DNA of 64,000 nucleotides from Dermacentor variabilis (GCF_050947875.1 NC_134569.1:206516127-206580126); one strand, 5' to 3'. Numbered from the stretch's first letter, positions 53,578 through 64,000 are shown. Numbers and translations are program-made. Notes: generated by a model not told the origin, from the letters alone.

Positions 53578-54866
53578 GTACGTGGCTCTCTCTTCTTGTA
53601 TGTGTATGTCGTGGTGGTTGAGTTGCTCTGGCGTTGCGCCGCTCAGCATGCAGTCACTGGCTCGATTACTGGCCTCGGCGACCGCATTCCGACGGGACGG
53701 AATGCAGAAACGCTCGTGCGACCGTGTTTTCGGTGCATGTCGAAGAACCCCAGGGGGTCAAAACTAATTCGGAGCGCAGCACTTTTGCGTTCCCCGTTGC
53801 CAAATGTACGGCTTCTGTATGTTAGGCCACACAGAATAGTTCTGTTGCGTTACATAAACTCCGCAGCGGGGTAACAAATATTCTGTCTATATAATTGTTT
53901 AGCTATCGCAGCACACAGCAAGAAAGGGATGTTACCGTAAGCTTGGAATTTTTCGTCGCACGTTTACGGAAGGCGATCACAAAAGAACTCATCAAATTTC
54001 TATGGGTCCAGCAAACGATATAAACTGCCGTAAAAATAATCTGTAGCCAAGTATGTGACGCCCCCTCGTCGGCCCGCCAGGCTCGGTGGCCTGCCAGGCT
54101 CGGTAGGCAACATTGGTCACCGCACCCAATAAACACCGACGAGCACAGCTGCTCGGTGGTCAATCATCGTTCGTCACCACCACGCTGCAGGTCGTCTGTC
54201 TAACGGAGGGTGCCTCGAGCCCTCCCTCGTGCACGAACCCGAGCGGATCGAGACATAATCTAATAATCTGTGGTTTCTCGACCGTCTCTGCAAGAATATC
54301 TTATTTTACGTATTAGCCCTAAAATAATTCCCATTGTATTCTCCATATGTGCTCCCCAGAAGAAAAAATGAACGCTCAAAAGACTGTTAATCTTGCTGAA
54401 ACGTTTGTGCAGTGCGTGACCTTTAGTATGCACAGAAATCAGTTTAATTTATTCCTCTTCTGGGGACAAAAAATATTGTTTCAAGCGTCAGCAGTGCATT
54501 AGAACGATGAAAACAGAGCTGTTGTATAATGTATGTGTGCTCTACAGGAAATCAACCACAAATGTTAATGAAGCTAAGGATAGGGCGCATTCCCCAATTC
54601 TGCTTGACGTAGCCGTCTTTTCTTTACAAACAGTTCCGCCATTTGCTCACGGCTTCGAAATTGTTAAGTTGGCAATTCGAAATACTACAGCAGTGCACTT
54701 AAATCACGAGTACATTTTGTCATCTGCTTCCAACCAGACCGAGAAGTACAAGAACTTACACGTACGAGGAGATTTCGTCATTTTCTTGCTGTAATAACTT
54801 CGGCTTCCACTGCCGTTTTTAAAAATATACATTCACTCATAGGAATCCTTTTCTTGCCTACCTCAG
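53578..54866. other. Intron with one LTR-like patch
   Basis: No gene. 54053-54255 is noted separately. Open frames near 53380-53874 partly cover the exon in other frames and are shadows. Confidence 0.45.
54053..54255 (+). repeat. Possible solo LTR or retroelement end
   Basis: A GC-rich block starting TGTGACGCCCCCTCGTC, with GCCAGGCTCGG repeated, CCCAATAAACACC (a polyadenylation-type signal) and then GGAGGGTGCC. It looks like the R region of an LTR, but ends, partner and target duplication were not found. Confidence 0.25.
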
Positions 54867-55057
54867 CCTCAGCAAGCGGCGCTGACTTGCGTGAAACGCT
54901 GGCATCGTTTGGACTGGACACCACCAAGGTCGATGACCCGTCGCCTGAAGACGTGTTGGTGGCAGCAGCGAACGTGCTTCTCGGGCTTGGGATCGCACCG
55001 CTTTTGTCAATTGTCTTGCAACCGAATCCTCAAGTCAAGGGTGCCACGATATTAGCG
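54867..55057 (+). CDS. M13 peptidase gene, exon 54867
   Basis: A 191-base exon, phase 1 to phase 0. The acceptor is TTGCCTACCTCAG (the next AG, six bases on, is rejected because it would shift the frame) and the donor is GTAAAA at 55058. It encodes SASGADLRETLASFGLDTTK and a hydrophobic stretch VLLGLGIAPLLSIVL. In M13 enzymes a segment of this kind (a helix, then GxxPLFSV) precedes the LDEPDL block. The next supported exon, at 63897, starts exactly with LDEADVLLGR in phase 0, so nothing is missing between them despite an 8.8-kb intron filled with transposons. Confidence 0.88.
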
Positions 55058-56559
55058 GTAAAAACAATAATTGATCTTCACGGAATTGTAGTGCCTGATG
55101 TCTAAGTGTGCAGAATGGGTGAACAAAATTTAGTGACCATGCATATAATAATAGCTAGTGTCTCGTTCGTTTGGTGATGATACATAAGCCCAATAAAATC
55201 GCATCTTGTGTTTGGAACGCTTGAGTGCAGTTTGGGATAGTCAAAGCAGGGCGAGATTGTTCGAGGAGCAGGAGAATATCTCGCCCGAGTCACGGTACAT
55301 CGCCGTGCCCTTTTTTTCTCCTAGCGTTATCAGCGGTTTACATCAGCAATGTGACAAGCATTGCTCGGCTGATTGTTGTGTTTGATACAATTTGCATTGC
55401 ATGCCCGAGGGCTTGAGTTTGCACTTATCACCTATACCACTGACCCAGCTCACAGCTTACGAAGATCTTTGTTTGTTGGTTTGATAGGAAATTCGCAGAT
55501 TGAATTCCGGTAATATATGTTTAAAGTGAACAATGAGATTACATTAGTACAGGTTTCAACGCTCGCGAACGAAGCAAATTCATCAGTCACCTTCTCGAAA
55601 TTCACTTTAACAACTGACAACGGAAAAAGAAAAATTATAAGACTACTCAGATTTGTAAAATGCCTTCTATACAGCATGTTTGAGAAGCACGCTATCTTCC
55701 TCAATATGGTCCTTTCCAATTCACATTATGCACTGTTCGCCTGAGGTTCTGTGAAAATCTTTCTATCATAGCGCTCACGCAGGCAGGATGCTTCAATATC
55801 ATTTTCACTACATTAAACGTCAATTCTTCCGGCTTTGACAAGTTTGCTAGTATCCGTAGAGATCCGGAGATCTGACAAAGAAATAAAATGCTGCTTGACA
55901 ACTCTAGCCTCTACGTCCAGCACACCGGGTACAGTGTCATATGCTCATTGGCGTATGCATACAATCTCCACCACGCACTCGATCACCAGGCCATTTCGCA
56001 CCACAGGTGATGGGACGCGTTGACAGCTGCACATGCACATTTTTTCGATAACGTCCATCACTATAGTGAACGTCAACGCTTTTCTCCGTGTATGTCTGCA
56101 ACGCCAAACGCAGTTTTCCACTTATTTCCTTAAGCTATGATTTCGGGTTGTGCTAACTGGCAGTCAAGAAGTATTTTGCCCATACTGACTATTATGAATT
56201 GGCCGAGGATCAGACGGGTGACTCGACATAAAGAATCGCACTTCGAATCCTAGCGTTCTTGAAAAGTGTTTGATGTGACAAAAAGATTAATCGACACATC
56301 TTTCTCTTCGCCATGTCACTCAAGCACTCCTGCGCACCACGTTTGGCGCTTTCCGCTGTACGGTTACTACGGTGACCTTGGATTACAGTCGCAACGCGAT
56401 CAAGTCCTCCACTCCACATAAGCAGCTGTCGCTGTCAAGAAATATATGTCACACGTCTTTGCAGAAGCACGAGGCACACACTTCGTGAGAGAAAAAAAAG
56501 GTACCGTTTAACGATAGCCCTGTCATTGCTTTATTTAATTCATTGATGTTTTAAATCAA
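55058..56559. other. Intron, no gene seen
   Basis: AT-rich with short open frames only; the open frame continuing past 55057 to 55105 is read-through into the intron. Confidence 0.45.
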
Positions 56560-56626
56560 TGCCTCCACTACGGCATGCCTCATAATCAGAAAGTGGTTTT
56601 GGCGTGTACAACCCCATAATTTAATC
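56560..56626 (+). repeat. SINE 3' fragment
   Basis: CTCCACTACGGCATGCCTCATAATCAGAAAGTGG-type sequence (read in two parts) and ACCCCATAATTTAAT match the end of the SINE at 32132. The head is missing. Confidence 0.75.
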
Positions 56627-56916
56627 TATGCCTCATTTTCTGCGATTGCGCATCTGCTTTGTCGGCTTCCTGCCGAATAACGTGGGCCGACTCTTGAAGC
56701 AGTGCAATAGTAAACGGGGTTGATCTAGGAGATGGGCATGTTCTAAGGTGCGCTGATCCTGGAGGCAGTGTAATTTCCGTTTGCGTGGATCACATGGGTC
56801 ACGTGGTGGAGGTTTCTGCGCCTTTCTGATTTGCCAGGCAAGCACGTCATCGCTGTGCTGCAAACGACATTGCACAATACGAACATTGCTATGCAATTCT
56901 CGGGACATGCTTTTCG
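56627..56916. other. Intron, no gene seen
   Basis: Nothing recognised. Confidence 0.4.
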
Positions 56917-57640
56917 ATGTCCGGTGTGCTAAATCCAAATATCAGTATTTTCACGGCTGAAGCGTACGCGATACTTTCAGCGGGGAAGCATATAAATCTA
57001 AATAAGGCTGTCATACTCACAGACTCATTAAGTGTTGTAAGAGCCCTAATGAGCTTCCAAAGGCACAAGAGATCCGTCCTTAATGAACTATACATCTTGT
57101 TGTGCTCAGCATATATGCACAACCAAAGCATTGTCCTATGTGGGATACCTGGCCACAGAAGCATGAAAGGCAATGGAGCTGCTGAGGAAAACGCTACGTT
57201 AGTTCCTTTTAGTGAGGCAGACGTAAATAAATCCATACCAGCTACAGACCTTAAGCCCTTCTTACGCCATAAGTTGAGGAAATATTGGCGGGCTCAGTGG
57301 GACATTGGAAGTATTGAACAAGCTACACATTATTAAGCCAAAACTAGGGAACTGGATATCTGACATCTGACAGAACAGCAAGAGACAAGGAAGTACTTCT
57401 TCGTAGTTTAACAATAGGGCACATTTGCGGCACTCACTCGATCGTTCCTTCTAACTGGAAGTGATCCTCCGACATGTACAAAGTGTGGCAGTATATAGCC
57501 TTACTATGACTTTCTTGAACGCCTTGAAACAGAAGCAGAAAAGGAGAAAAGTACTTCCATTCCGCATATAGTCAATCGGTGACCTTTACACCCCACCCTG
57601 CATTTCTCCTATGCCAGGAACCTCTTTTTGATTTTAAAAC
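56917..57640 (+). pseudogene. I-like element fragment: RNase H and C terminus
   Basis: The open frame to 57336 encodes ISIFTAEAYAILSAGKHI, ILTDSLSVVRALMSF and CGIPGHRSMKGNGAAEE, an RNase H like that at 1700-2060 (same family as the element at 1-2912). After a frameshift the C-terminal Cys region is recognisable (GSDPPTCTKCG near 57460-57490). It is cut at its 5' side. A second fragment of the same family follows on the same strand at 57925. Confidence 0.75.
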
Positions 57641-57924
57641 AGCATTGCAATTTTTAGCAGAAACCGGCACATTGAAAGTCATTTGGCCAAGATATCTGTA
57701 GCACGACCTCTCCTTGGAGGCTGTAAATGCGATACAAGTACATCTGTAAGCACGTACGTGCCTACCAGTCCTTGCGCCGAAGGCTACCTGAGGTACTAGT
57801 GCTGCTGTCACCAGCATGTCATACGAAGTATTCTCCATCGCAAACCTTTTATGATCATAGCGTACATCACAAACCATGGTCATTATTTAATATATATATA
57901 TTCTAAGTATTTAACATGAACCGA
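57641..57924. other. Intron, no gene seen
   Basis: Perhaps the remaining 3' UTR of the fragment upstream; no clear match. (TA)n-like run at 57889-57901. Confidence 0.35.
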
Positions 57925-58366
57925 GTTCATTGCTTATTTTGTACAGTTGTGAAAACTCTGCTCCAGTAGCTGATATAATCGTCCACTTAATGATAAAACA
58001 CTTTGACTCTGACACACAAATAAATTTGTTGTCCATAGTGAATACTATCTGGGAAATGGAATACATTCCATTAGCATGGAAAGAGACTGTTGTAGTCCCT
58101 GTCTTGAAACAGGGTATGCATTCATCTTCTGTTTCAAGTTGCTGCCCTATAGCCCTAACAAGCTGGGTCTGTGAGCTATTTGGAAAAGTGATCAATTGCC
58201 GGCTTTATTATTGTTACACTTCCTCGAATCAAACAAATTGCTTTGTCCAGATCATTGTGGATTTAGAGAGGGCCGATCAACAAGTGACCACCTCTTAAGG
58301 ATTGAGGCGTACATTCGTGGAGCTTTTGTCCACAAGCATTTGTCTCTGTCGGTGTTTCTTGATATT
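57925..58366 (+). pseudogene. I-like element RT, part before the THAP insertion
   Basis: Encodes NSAPVADIIVHLMIKHFDSD, LAWKETVVVPVLKQG, CPIALTSWVCELFGKVI and, one frame over from about 58196, CPDHCGFREGRSTSDHLLRI and HKHLSLSVFLDI, collinear with 160-570 of the element at 1-2912. It stops at the first catalytic block, where another element has inserted. Frameshifts make it inactive. Confidence 0.8.
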
Positions 58367-59775
58367 GGCCTCGAGCTCCACCGTTGGAAAAGCAGGCGCC
58401 ACCGTCGGTGTGACGTGCTATTAGGGATCACGCTGACATAGCGGCCGCGTCGGCTGCTTAGGGAGCGCCGAAGCGAGCTGAAAACGAGAGTTTAAATTCC
58501 CTCGTACGCTGCGGTCCTCATTTAGTGGCGAGATTTTCCCGCTTCGAGTGTCTCCTTTACAACGCTTGAAATCACTACAATAGGTAGTGGCTGCTTTGAA
58601 GGCGCGCAACATGGTAGGCTGCTGCTCGGTGCCGCAGTGCCGGACGTACGTAACGGAGCCCGGTGTCAGCCTTATTCACACGTAGCCACAGGACAAGAAG
58701 CTGCGTGAAGCTTGGCTTGCGAAACATAAAACCGGCAAACAGTCATCGGCTACAACTTGGGTATGCAGCAAGCACAGACGCGAGGAAGATTTCTGCTACG
58801 GCGCCGGGTCTGCGATGTTCGGAAAACGCGCACTGAGACGCTCGCCCGAGTCCACTGCCAGACTAATGTCATGACGGTTTGGTCTATGAACTTGTCGATG
58901 CTATAGATACTGGCAAGCTCACTCGAGTAGAAAGGGAGCGGTAGGAAGCACATTAATAACAAGCATGGCATATAGGGATGTTTGTGTTAGGCATTAATGC
59001 ACTGGATTACAAAAAAGAAGCAGCGGGAAATCGCGCGCCGAGAACACCGATAAACATACAGTGCGACGCAACTCGAGAAATAATATTGAAACGTCCAAGA
59101 ATTTAGAAAAAAAAAAAGATTGAATCGTCGCGACGACACATCAGAGTCCACGGTGTAGGCGTCGAAGTCTCTGCAATGAAATTATTTTTGAACAGCTCTG
59201 ATAGCGCCCACGCAACAATGGTTTTGTATACTGTCAAATGCTCATATTCTGCGGCCTAACGCTCATGGCACGGTGCAAAAACGCGCACGCGGCGAGAGTG
59301 AAACAGTGCGCTGACAAGCATGCAGACGCGCAGTCTGTCGCTGCGAATCTGTTCGATCTCTGCACTGAGGCTTCAATCTATTACGCTCCATTTAGTTGTA
59401 CAAACACTATAAGAACATATCTCACATAGTTTGCTCTCAGCGTTTACCTACCTTTCACGCAAGAAGCCGGTTCGGGAGACTCCATCGCGGCGACCGCGCG
59501 CAGTGGCGTTCACTGTGCGTATTCGGTAAAGAGATAGCGTCTGTAAACGATTCTGTGCTTTCAATTTGCCCAAGATTATTATTTAGACAGTAAAGAACTT
59601 CTCTCGTTTCGAAAGTACTTACAGAAATGTCCGGGAAAGCTCGCGCGTCGTGTTTTCAGTGAGCGCTGACAGCAAAACCTATGAGGAGCGCGCCGCGTGA
59701 TCCCTCATACTATGCCAGCGAGGCGCTTCCGATAGATGGCGACTCCGTAACTCCTCGCCGCCAATATAAAAGGCT
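58367..59775 (+). mobile_element. DNA transposon with THAP domain (P-like), nested
   Basis: A 1.4-kb insert splits the RT of the surrounding I-like copy between SVFLDI and KAYDTTW. TGGC starts are seen at both ends after a shared ATAT (left GATATTGGCC, right GGCCGCCAATATAA-like complement), suggesting short inverted ends. It contains a THAP domain, the DNA-binding domain of P-type transposases. The catalytic part was not found, so it is an internally deleted copy. Confidence 0.65.
58611..58874 (+). pseudogene. THAP zinc-finger domain, broken by one stop
   Basis: ATG at 58611 begins MVGCCSVPQCRTYVTEPG. One in-frame TAG follows after SLIHT, at a place where THAP domains have an aromatic residue before Pro. 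The frame then runs on through PQDKKLREAWLAKHKTG, TTWVCSKHRREEDF and FGKRALRRSPESTARLMS to a TGA at 58872-58874. The CxxxxC pair and the later CSKH give the C2CH zinc-binding pattern, and the AW/TW Trp residues and final Pro are present. It would bind DNA; in P-type elements it recognises the transposon ends. No transposase core follows within the insert. Confidence 0.8.
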
Positions 59776-61205
59776 TATGACACCACCTGGCGCTACGAGA
59801 TTTGGGAGACCTCTCGGAAATGTGTATACGTGGCTACATACTTAATGTAATGGAAAGTTATTTATCCAACCGCGCCTGTTATGTTGGAATTGGCAATGCG
59901 CTGTCCGGGCCATGTATCCAGCAGACTGGTATACCACAAGGTAGCGTACTTAGTTGCACCCTTTTTATTGTAAAAATTAATTTGTTGCGTTCATTTATTC
60001 CGCAAGTATGTTTTATTCCACTTATGTTGATGACGTGCAGATATAATGCAAATCCTGTAACATTGCGATCTGCGAACGACAGGCTCAATTTGGCCTGAGC
60101 CAAATGTCGAGATGGGCACAGGAAAATGGGGATTTAAGCTAAATCCATCGAAAAGATCCTGCGTCCTTTTTATTTAGGAAATAGTGGTTTGGGTCCCAGA
60201 CCCCCATATTCAACAGCATGGTCAAAACTTGCCTGCAGCCAAAGAACACTGATTTCTAGTCATAATTTTAGACGCGAAATTAACCTTTATTCCGTACATG
60301 AAATACCTAAATAAGAAATACCTAAAAGCCTTAGGGATTCTGAAGATCCTGTCACACACAGCGTGGGGTAGTGACAAGAAGTGCCTCGTGAACCTTTACA
60401 AAACCCTCGTACGAACACGTTTAGATTACGGGGCTATTGTGTATCAATCGGCTACTCCTAACGCCTTGAAGATGATTAATCTTGCCTATCACCTAGGTGA
60501 CCTCACGGCGACTGGTGCCTACAGGACAAGTCCTGTAGGGATTTTGTGCGTAGAAGCTAACGAGTCGTCGCTCCATCTTCAGAGGTTGCACTCCAGCTTC
60601 ATGTGCTTTCTGAAAGTGAACGAAAACCGCGAATATCCCTCTTATGTAACCGTAAGAGATATGACATCTGCAACACTGTTTATTATTCGACTTGCCGTTA
60701 GAGGCCCATTCTCACGGCCCGTAAAAAACTTAGCGAGGAAATGGATGCTTCACTTGAGCATAGCCTGATGGCCCCAGCGAAGCCATTGCCACCGTGGCAG
60801 TGGCAGCTCCTAGGACATGATACATCGTTTGTAGAAGCGACAGAACACACTCCAGAGGCACATATTCGAATGCATTTCAGAGAACTTAAGTCCAAGTACT
60901 CGTACACACAATTTTACACTGACACTTCTAAGTCACACGCCGGCGTGTTTTATGCAGCAGTGAGTCCATTTTTCTCTCATCCGATGTCCTGCACCTGGAA
61001 ACAAGTATCTTTAGCACTGAGGCCTATGTACAATTGTCGGCTGTACGTATAAGAAAATTAAAACATCGAATAATCATATTTACACACTCTTTAAGCGTCG
61101 TAAAAGCCTTAATGTCACTGCGTAAACAGGAAAAATGTTCGCAGTGATCTTTTTGCAGTTGTTTTCACAGCGTTTACGTTTAACCAGCATATCATATTTT
61201 TGTTT
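59776..61205 (+). pseudogene. I-like element RT and RNase H, part after the THAP insertion
   Basis: Resumes at KAYDTTWRYEILGDLSEM, then GIPQGSVLSCTLFIVKI and STYVDDVQI (near 60010-60050), AWGSDKKCLVNLYKTLVRTRLDYGAIVY and, after shifts, FYTDTSKSHAGVFYAAV of RNase H, and breaks off near 61205. The order and residues match the element at 1-2912, including the YVDD box, so Val is the family's normal residue here. Stops and shifts are many. Confidence 0.8.
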
Positions 61206-61554
61206 CACTTATTACATACTGCAGGCCCTTGACGGGCCCAAGCACGGTAGGCAAGAAAAGGAAAGCACAACTGTGCAGAAAGATAGGCAATAGAAAGAAC
61301 ACATACATATTTCAACTAGGTTACTCAATGTGAATATTTAGCCCATTTTTTTAGTCTGTTACAGTCGGTTATAGTTCTAGGAAGAAAAATCCGAGAACAC
61401 CTAAGCACTTCTTATGAGTTGTGAATGCAAAGCATTCATATCCAATGGAGAGCGGTCCTTCCAGCTATGAAAACCTCGCGGACAAGCAAACGCGTTGAGA
61501 CGATTTGCCAACGCCTTCCAGATAGCGCAAGGCCGGTGCAATTCGATCAGTGAC
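61206..61554. other. Unassigned repeat-like sequence
   Basis: Holds GGCCCTTGACGGGCCC (a short inverted repeat, about 61224-61241) and a hairpin-like GAATGCAAAGCATTC (61424-61438), similar to the AAATGCGAAGCATTT at 12245. No gene. Confidence 0.4.
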
Positions 61555-61640
61555 GTCACGCTGGTTTAGTTCAATGGGTAGGTGCTCGGCTTCTGAGCGT
61601 GGGGTCGTAGGTTCGAAACTCACTACCGCCACGTTTTACG
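61555..61640 (+). repeat. tRNA-like SINE head
   Basis: GCTGGTTTAGTTCAATGGGT (A-box-like) and GTAGGTTCGAAACTC (B-box-like) with about 35 bases between. The stems do not fold as a full tRNA. Probably the head of a SINE whose body is not clear. Confidence 0.5.
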
Positions 61641-62014
61641 CGCAAGCGTAAGTCCCGTCCGCGACATCGGCGAAATTATGTTTGTTGCCGAGAGGGAAAC
61701 GAGCGCCGGTGGAGGAAGGCGCCTGGAGGTGGGGAAGAAAATCGACGCGTTCGCGTCCTTTCCGTCTGTGCTTCGACACCGCGGTGCTCGCTGTGCATGT
61801 TCACGGCGTCGTATCCTTGCACGTGTTGCAACATACGCTTTCCCTGTGACGCACCAGGCGTTGAACCGTCTAAATAAATGTGGCGTTCGCGCCATTCCCG
61901 TTTGTGTTTCGACGCCGCGGTGCTCGTTGTGCATGCATGTTCGCGGGGTCCATGCGCTTGCGCGTAACCCGCGTCCACGAAGTGGAACGTCACTTTTTTC
62001 TAAATTCCAATTTG

Positions 62015-62020
<6 letters not shown>
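61641..62020. repeat. Two-unit tandem repeat, about 136 bp
   Basis: GTTCGCGTCCTTTCCGTCTG (about 61751) and GTTCGCGCCATTCCCGTTTG (about 61887) start diverged units that share TTCGACRCCGCGGTGCTCG and TGTGCATG. No gene. Confidence 0.65.

Positions 62021-62072
<52 letters not shown>
62021..62072. repeat. (TA)n microsatellite
   Basis: About 26 TA units. Confidence 0.95.
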
Positions 62073-62075
<3 letters not shown>

Positions 62076-62149
62076 TTTCCTCATAGCAATTACCGAGGCG
62101 AGGTTAGAACACAGGCGAGATCTTTCGCGGACGAGGAACGCACGGGCTT

Positions 62150-63115
62150 CCGAGAGCGAGAGAGTATTTTGAGCAAATTGATCTGACGGCTTTTCTCTGT
62201 ACTCGTTCATTTCTGTTAATACTGTCGTCAGTGTACGGGTCTCAAACAAAACATGCATATTCAAATGCGGGTTTCATCATAACTGATTAGAGCAGGGAAG
62301 GGCGTTGTGTACCTTGTGTCTTATTAAACATAGTTTTTGAAAGGCCGACGTGCATAGTTTATCAATCTACATGCTCCAAGATAGGTTATTAGTGACAATA
62401 ACTCCCAAATATTTGTGACTTGAAACGTCTTGTAAGAGAGAATAACCGAGAGTGCAAGTGTTAAGATATAATTTTTTTTTACACTTGACACGAAGGAGGA
62501 GAGCTTTTCCCGCGTTAATAACCATTCCCCATGTTTTGCACCAACCGAGTATATTGTTGAGGGAAGTGTCAAGTTCAACTTGATCGTCGCTAGTACAGAT
62601 CTCTCGGTACAAAACACAGTCGTCAGCAAATAAACGTATGCTAGTAGGACAGACTACAGTTGTTGCAATATCGTTAATATATAACAAGAACAGTAGAGCA
62701 GCCAGGACACTCGCCTGAGGTACCCCAGACGTGAATGGAAGACAGTCCGAGTGTTACCCATCCATTTACACAAACTGTTTTCTGTTCGTTAAGTATGCTG
62801 CGATCCATGATAATAATGTTTCTGTGAAGCCAAAATTTCTGAGCTTATATATTAAGCGGTCGTGAGGTACAAGGTCGAAGGCTTTGCTAAAATTTGGGAC
62901 CATCACGTATGATGTTGATAACAGTGGCTAGATAGATATGTATCTATCTTGCTATTTTTTTTCAAGATGTGATGCTAGTGTGTGCACAATTGCGATTAAC
63001 TAGGCGACTGTTGAATGACCTTTTCTGATCCGTGCTGAAATTTTGTCAGGGAGGAATGCTCGTCCAGGAATTCATTAACCTTATTTGATATATATGCTCC
63101 AATATTTTACAGCAT
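62150..63115 (-). pseudogene. Non-LTR reverse transcriptase fragment, minus strand
   Basis: Pieces on - in order: ISNKVNEFLDEHSSLTKFQ (about 63090-63030), AFDLVPHDRLIYKLRNFGF (about 62890-62820), FTSGVPQASVLAALLFLLYI (about 62740-62680), then an open frame (62687-62367) with SIRLFADDCVLYREI, WCKTWGMVINAGKALLLRVK and SHKYLGVIVTNNLSW, and a last part to about 62150. It is an RT of a Jockey or CR1-type element, with the FADD catalytic box intact, and differs from the I-like family in the window. Neither end of the element is present. Confidence 0.75.
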
Positions 63116-63129
63116 AACGATAACAATGA

Positions 63130-63204
63130 AATAAGGGGCTGAAACGAATAATAAGCTTCACGTCATTAGGCCACAGTTAGGTTCGTGGAATTACATATCG
63201 AAAA
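63130..63204 (+). repeat. I-like element fragment (post-RNase H)
   Basis: AATAATAAGCTTCACGTCAT and GGCCACAGTTAGGTTCGTGG align with 2170-2215 of the element at 1-2912. It is a displaced part of the copy that breaks off at 61205. Confidence 0.65.
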
Positions 63205-63400
63205 CATAATGCCCCGGAAAGGCGGTGGTCCCGGGTTCGAGTGCCGGACCAGGACGAATTTTTCTTCAATTCTGAGGCTTTTCTTTCGAGGAAACCGAAT
63301 GGGTTTTCTTTGTATCAATTGCTGCGAACGGGTGGATGTCTGGTTTTCCCTTTATAAATGACATATTTTAGTACATCATACCATTCTTTCTTTATGTATG
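63205..63400 (+). mobile_element. tRNA-derived SINE, 5'-truncated
   Basis: GGTCCCGGGTTCGAGTGCCGGACC is the T-arm half of a tRNA (B-box GGTTCGAGTGC), followed by AGGACGAATTTTTCTTCAA and TTTCTTTCGAGGAAACCG. The tRNA 5' half is missing. It is inserted in the I-like copy. Confidence 0.65.
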
Positions 63401-63419
63401 TATCTTTCATGTTTATAGC

Positions 63420-63612
63420 ACCCATCATTAGCCGTAGTTGGCATAAGCTTACTACATATGCATTTTACGCACTTTAGGCGACTGTTTCTGGCTCCTTTAC
63501 AGTCACGTCACATTTACCTCTCGTAATTAATTGCTCCGTTGACAAATGATTAACACTGGCCTGGCGCTTTTCGCTCCTACTTGGCCATTGCGTCACAAAG
63601 CACAACATATCA
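63420..63612 (+). repeat. I-like element 3' UTR
   Basis: Matches 2740-2890: GCATTTTACGCACTTTAGGCG, GCTCCTTTACAG and AACACTGGCCTGGCGCTTTT versus AACACTGGCTTGGCGCTCTT. The (CATT)n tail is not preserved. Confidence 0.75.
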
Positions 63613-63896
63613 TACTCGCCCGGATCTGTTATTTAAACTACTTGAGCAAAAAAAAAAAAAAAAAAACACTGATCGAAAAGAGGACTTCGTTTATTCAAGC
63701 ATAACATTGCGTCTTTCTGTCATCTTGTTTCGTCTTTTGTTGTCGTGTATTTTAATTTTGTTCTTGCGTCGTATATTTTATCGCAAAGCATTTACCTAAT
63801 CAGGCCTGTCTTGCACGGCCATTAGTGCAGCACCGAAAGTTTTGTCCCTTCCACGCGAGAAGTATTTCTGTTAACAGTCGCTTTCTTATTCGACAG
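63613..63896. other. Intron end with splice acceptor
   Basis: Poly-A run at 63649-63666, then T-rich sequence and the acceptor CTTTCTTATTCGACAG at 63896. No gene. Confidence 0.6.
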
Positions 63897-63992
63897 CTCG
63901 ACGAAGCCGACGTGCTGCTTGGTCGCGATGAAGCCTCCGAAAGCGACAACATAGACAAGCTCACGAATCTCGCTTGCAAGTTTTTTGAGACC
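63897..63992 (+). CDS. M13 peptidase gene, LDEADVLLGR exon
   Basis: A 96-base exon, phase 0 to phase 0, with acceptor TTCTTATTCGACAG and a strong donor GTGAGT at 63993. It encodes LDEADVLLGRDEASESDNID and continues to KLTNLACKFFET. LDEPDLL(I/L)GR is a recurrent block in M13 peptidases following the exon at 54867, and the joined reading (TILA then LDEADV) is natural. Later exons with the zinc site would lie past 64000. If the donor is not used, the exon runs out of the window. Confidence 0.85.
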
Positions 63993-64000
63993 GTGAGTGC

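Noticed and set aside
55058..55105. Extension of the 54867 exon to the stop at 55105
   Set aside because: The GTAAAA donor at 55058 followed by the phase-matched LDEADV exon at 63897 fits the M13 family, whereas the extension does not.

Overview
The window looks like the nuclear genome of a hard tick (Ixodidae). It has no operons. It is packed with nested retrotransposons, tRNA-derived SINEs of the kind described from ixodid ticks, MITE-like elements and long simple repeats, and it holds one intron-rich host gene on the + strand. The organism call is an inference from repeat types and gene structure; no database was searched.

Host gene. Short exons with good splice sites and matching reading phases run left to right at 41781-41823, 46436-46495, 49982-50149, 53518-53577, 54867-55057 and 63897-63992 (edge of window). 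Together they encode the start of the extracellular domain of an M13 (neprilysin-like) zinc metallopeptidase, including the hallmark DPCDDFYAFVC. The zinc site (HExxH) lies beyond the window. A 1,110-base exon at 22096-23205 codes for a Ser/Thr-rich, probably disordered stretch with three 31-residue repeats. It ends in phase 0, and the 41781 exon starts in phase 0, so it is probably an upstream exon of the same gene. No transmembrane or signal segment was found with confidence; a weak candidate exon is at 32943-33074.

Region by region. 1-2912: nearly intact 3' part of an I-like non-LTR retrotransposon. 2913-5652: decayed Gypsy pol on +. 5653-9260: truncated Gypsy on - with gag, protease, RT and a 5' LTR. 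9287-21099: an older Gypsy on -, split by a 5.9-kb younger Gypsy (13602-19536, LTRs about 99% identical), by a 5'-truncated non-LTR element with a 12-bp target duplication, and by a block of 147-bp tandem repeats. 21100-22095: possible promoter region. 22096-64000: the host gene, with introns full of repeats. These include a 3.6-kb palindromic Penelope-like element with a 15-bp target duplication (27387-30976), TA-flanked MITEs, SINEs, a 1.1-kb palindrome carrying tRNA-like sequences (40393-41485), several dispersed repeats, two more copies of the I-like family, and a THAP-domain DNA transposon nested in one of them (58367-59775).

The retroelement proteins are mostly broken by stops and frameshifts. 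The Gypsy at 13602-19536 is closest to functional (one frameshift and one stop in pol). Most boundaries were read by eye and may be off by a few bases.
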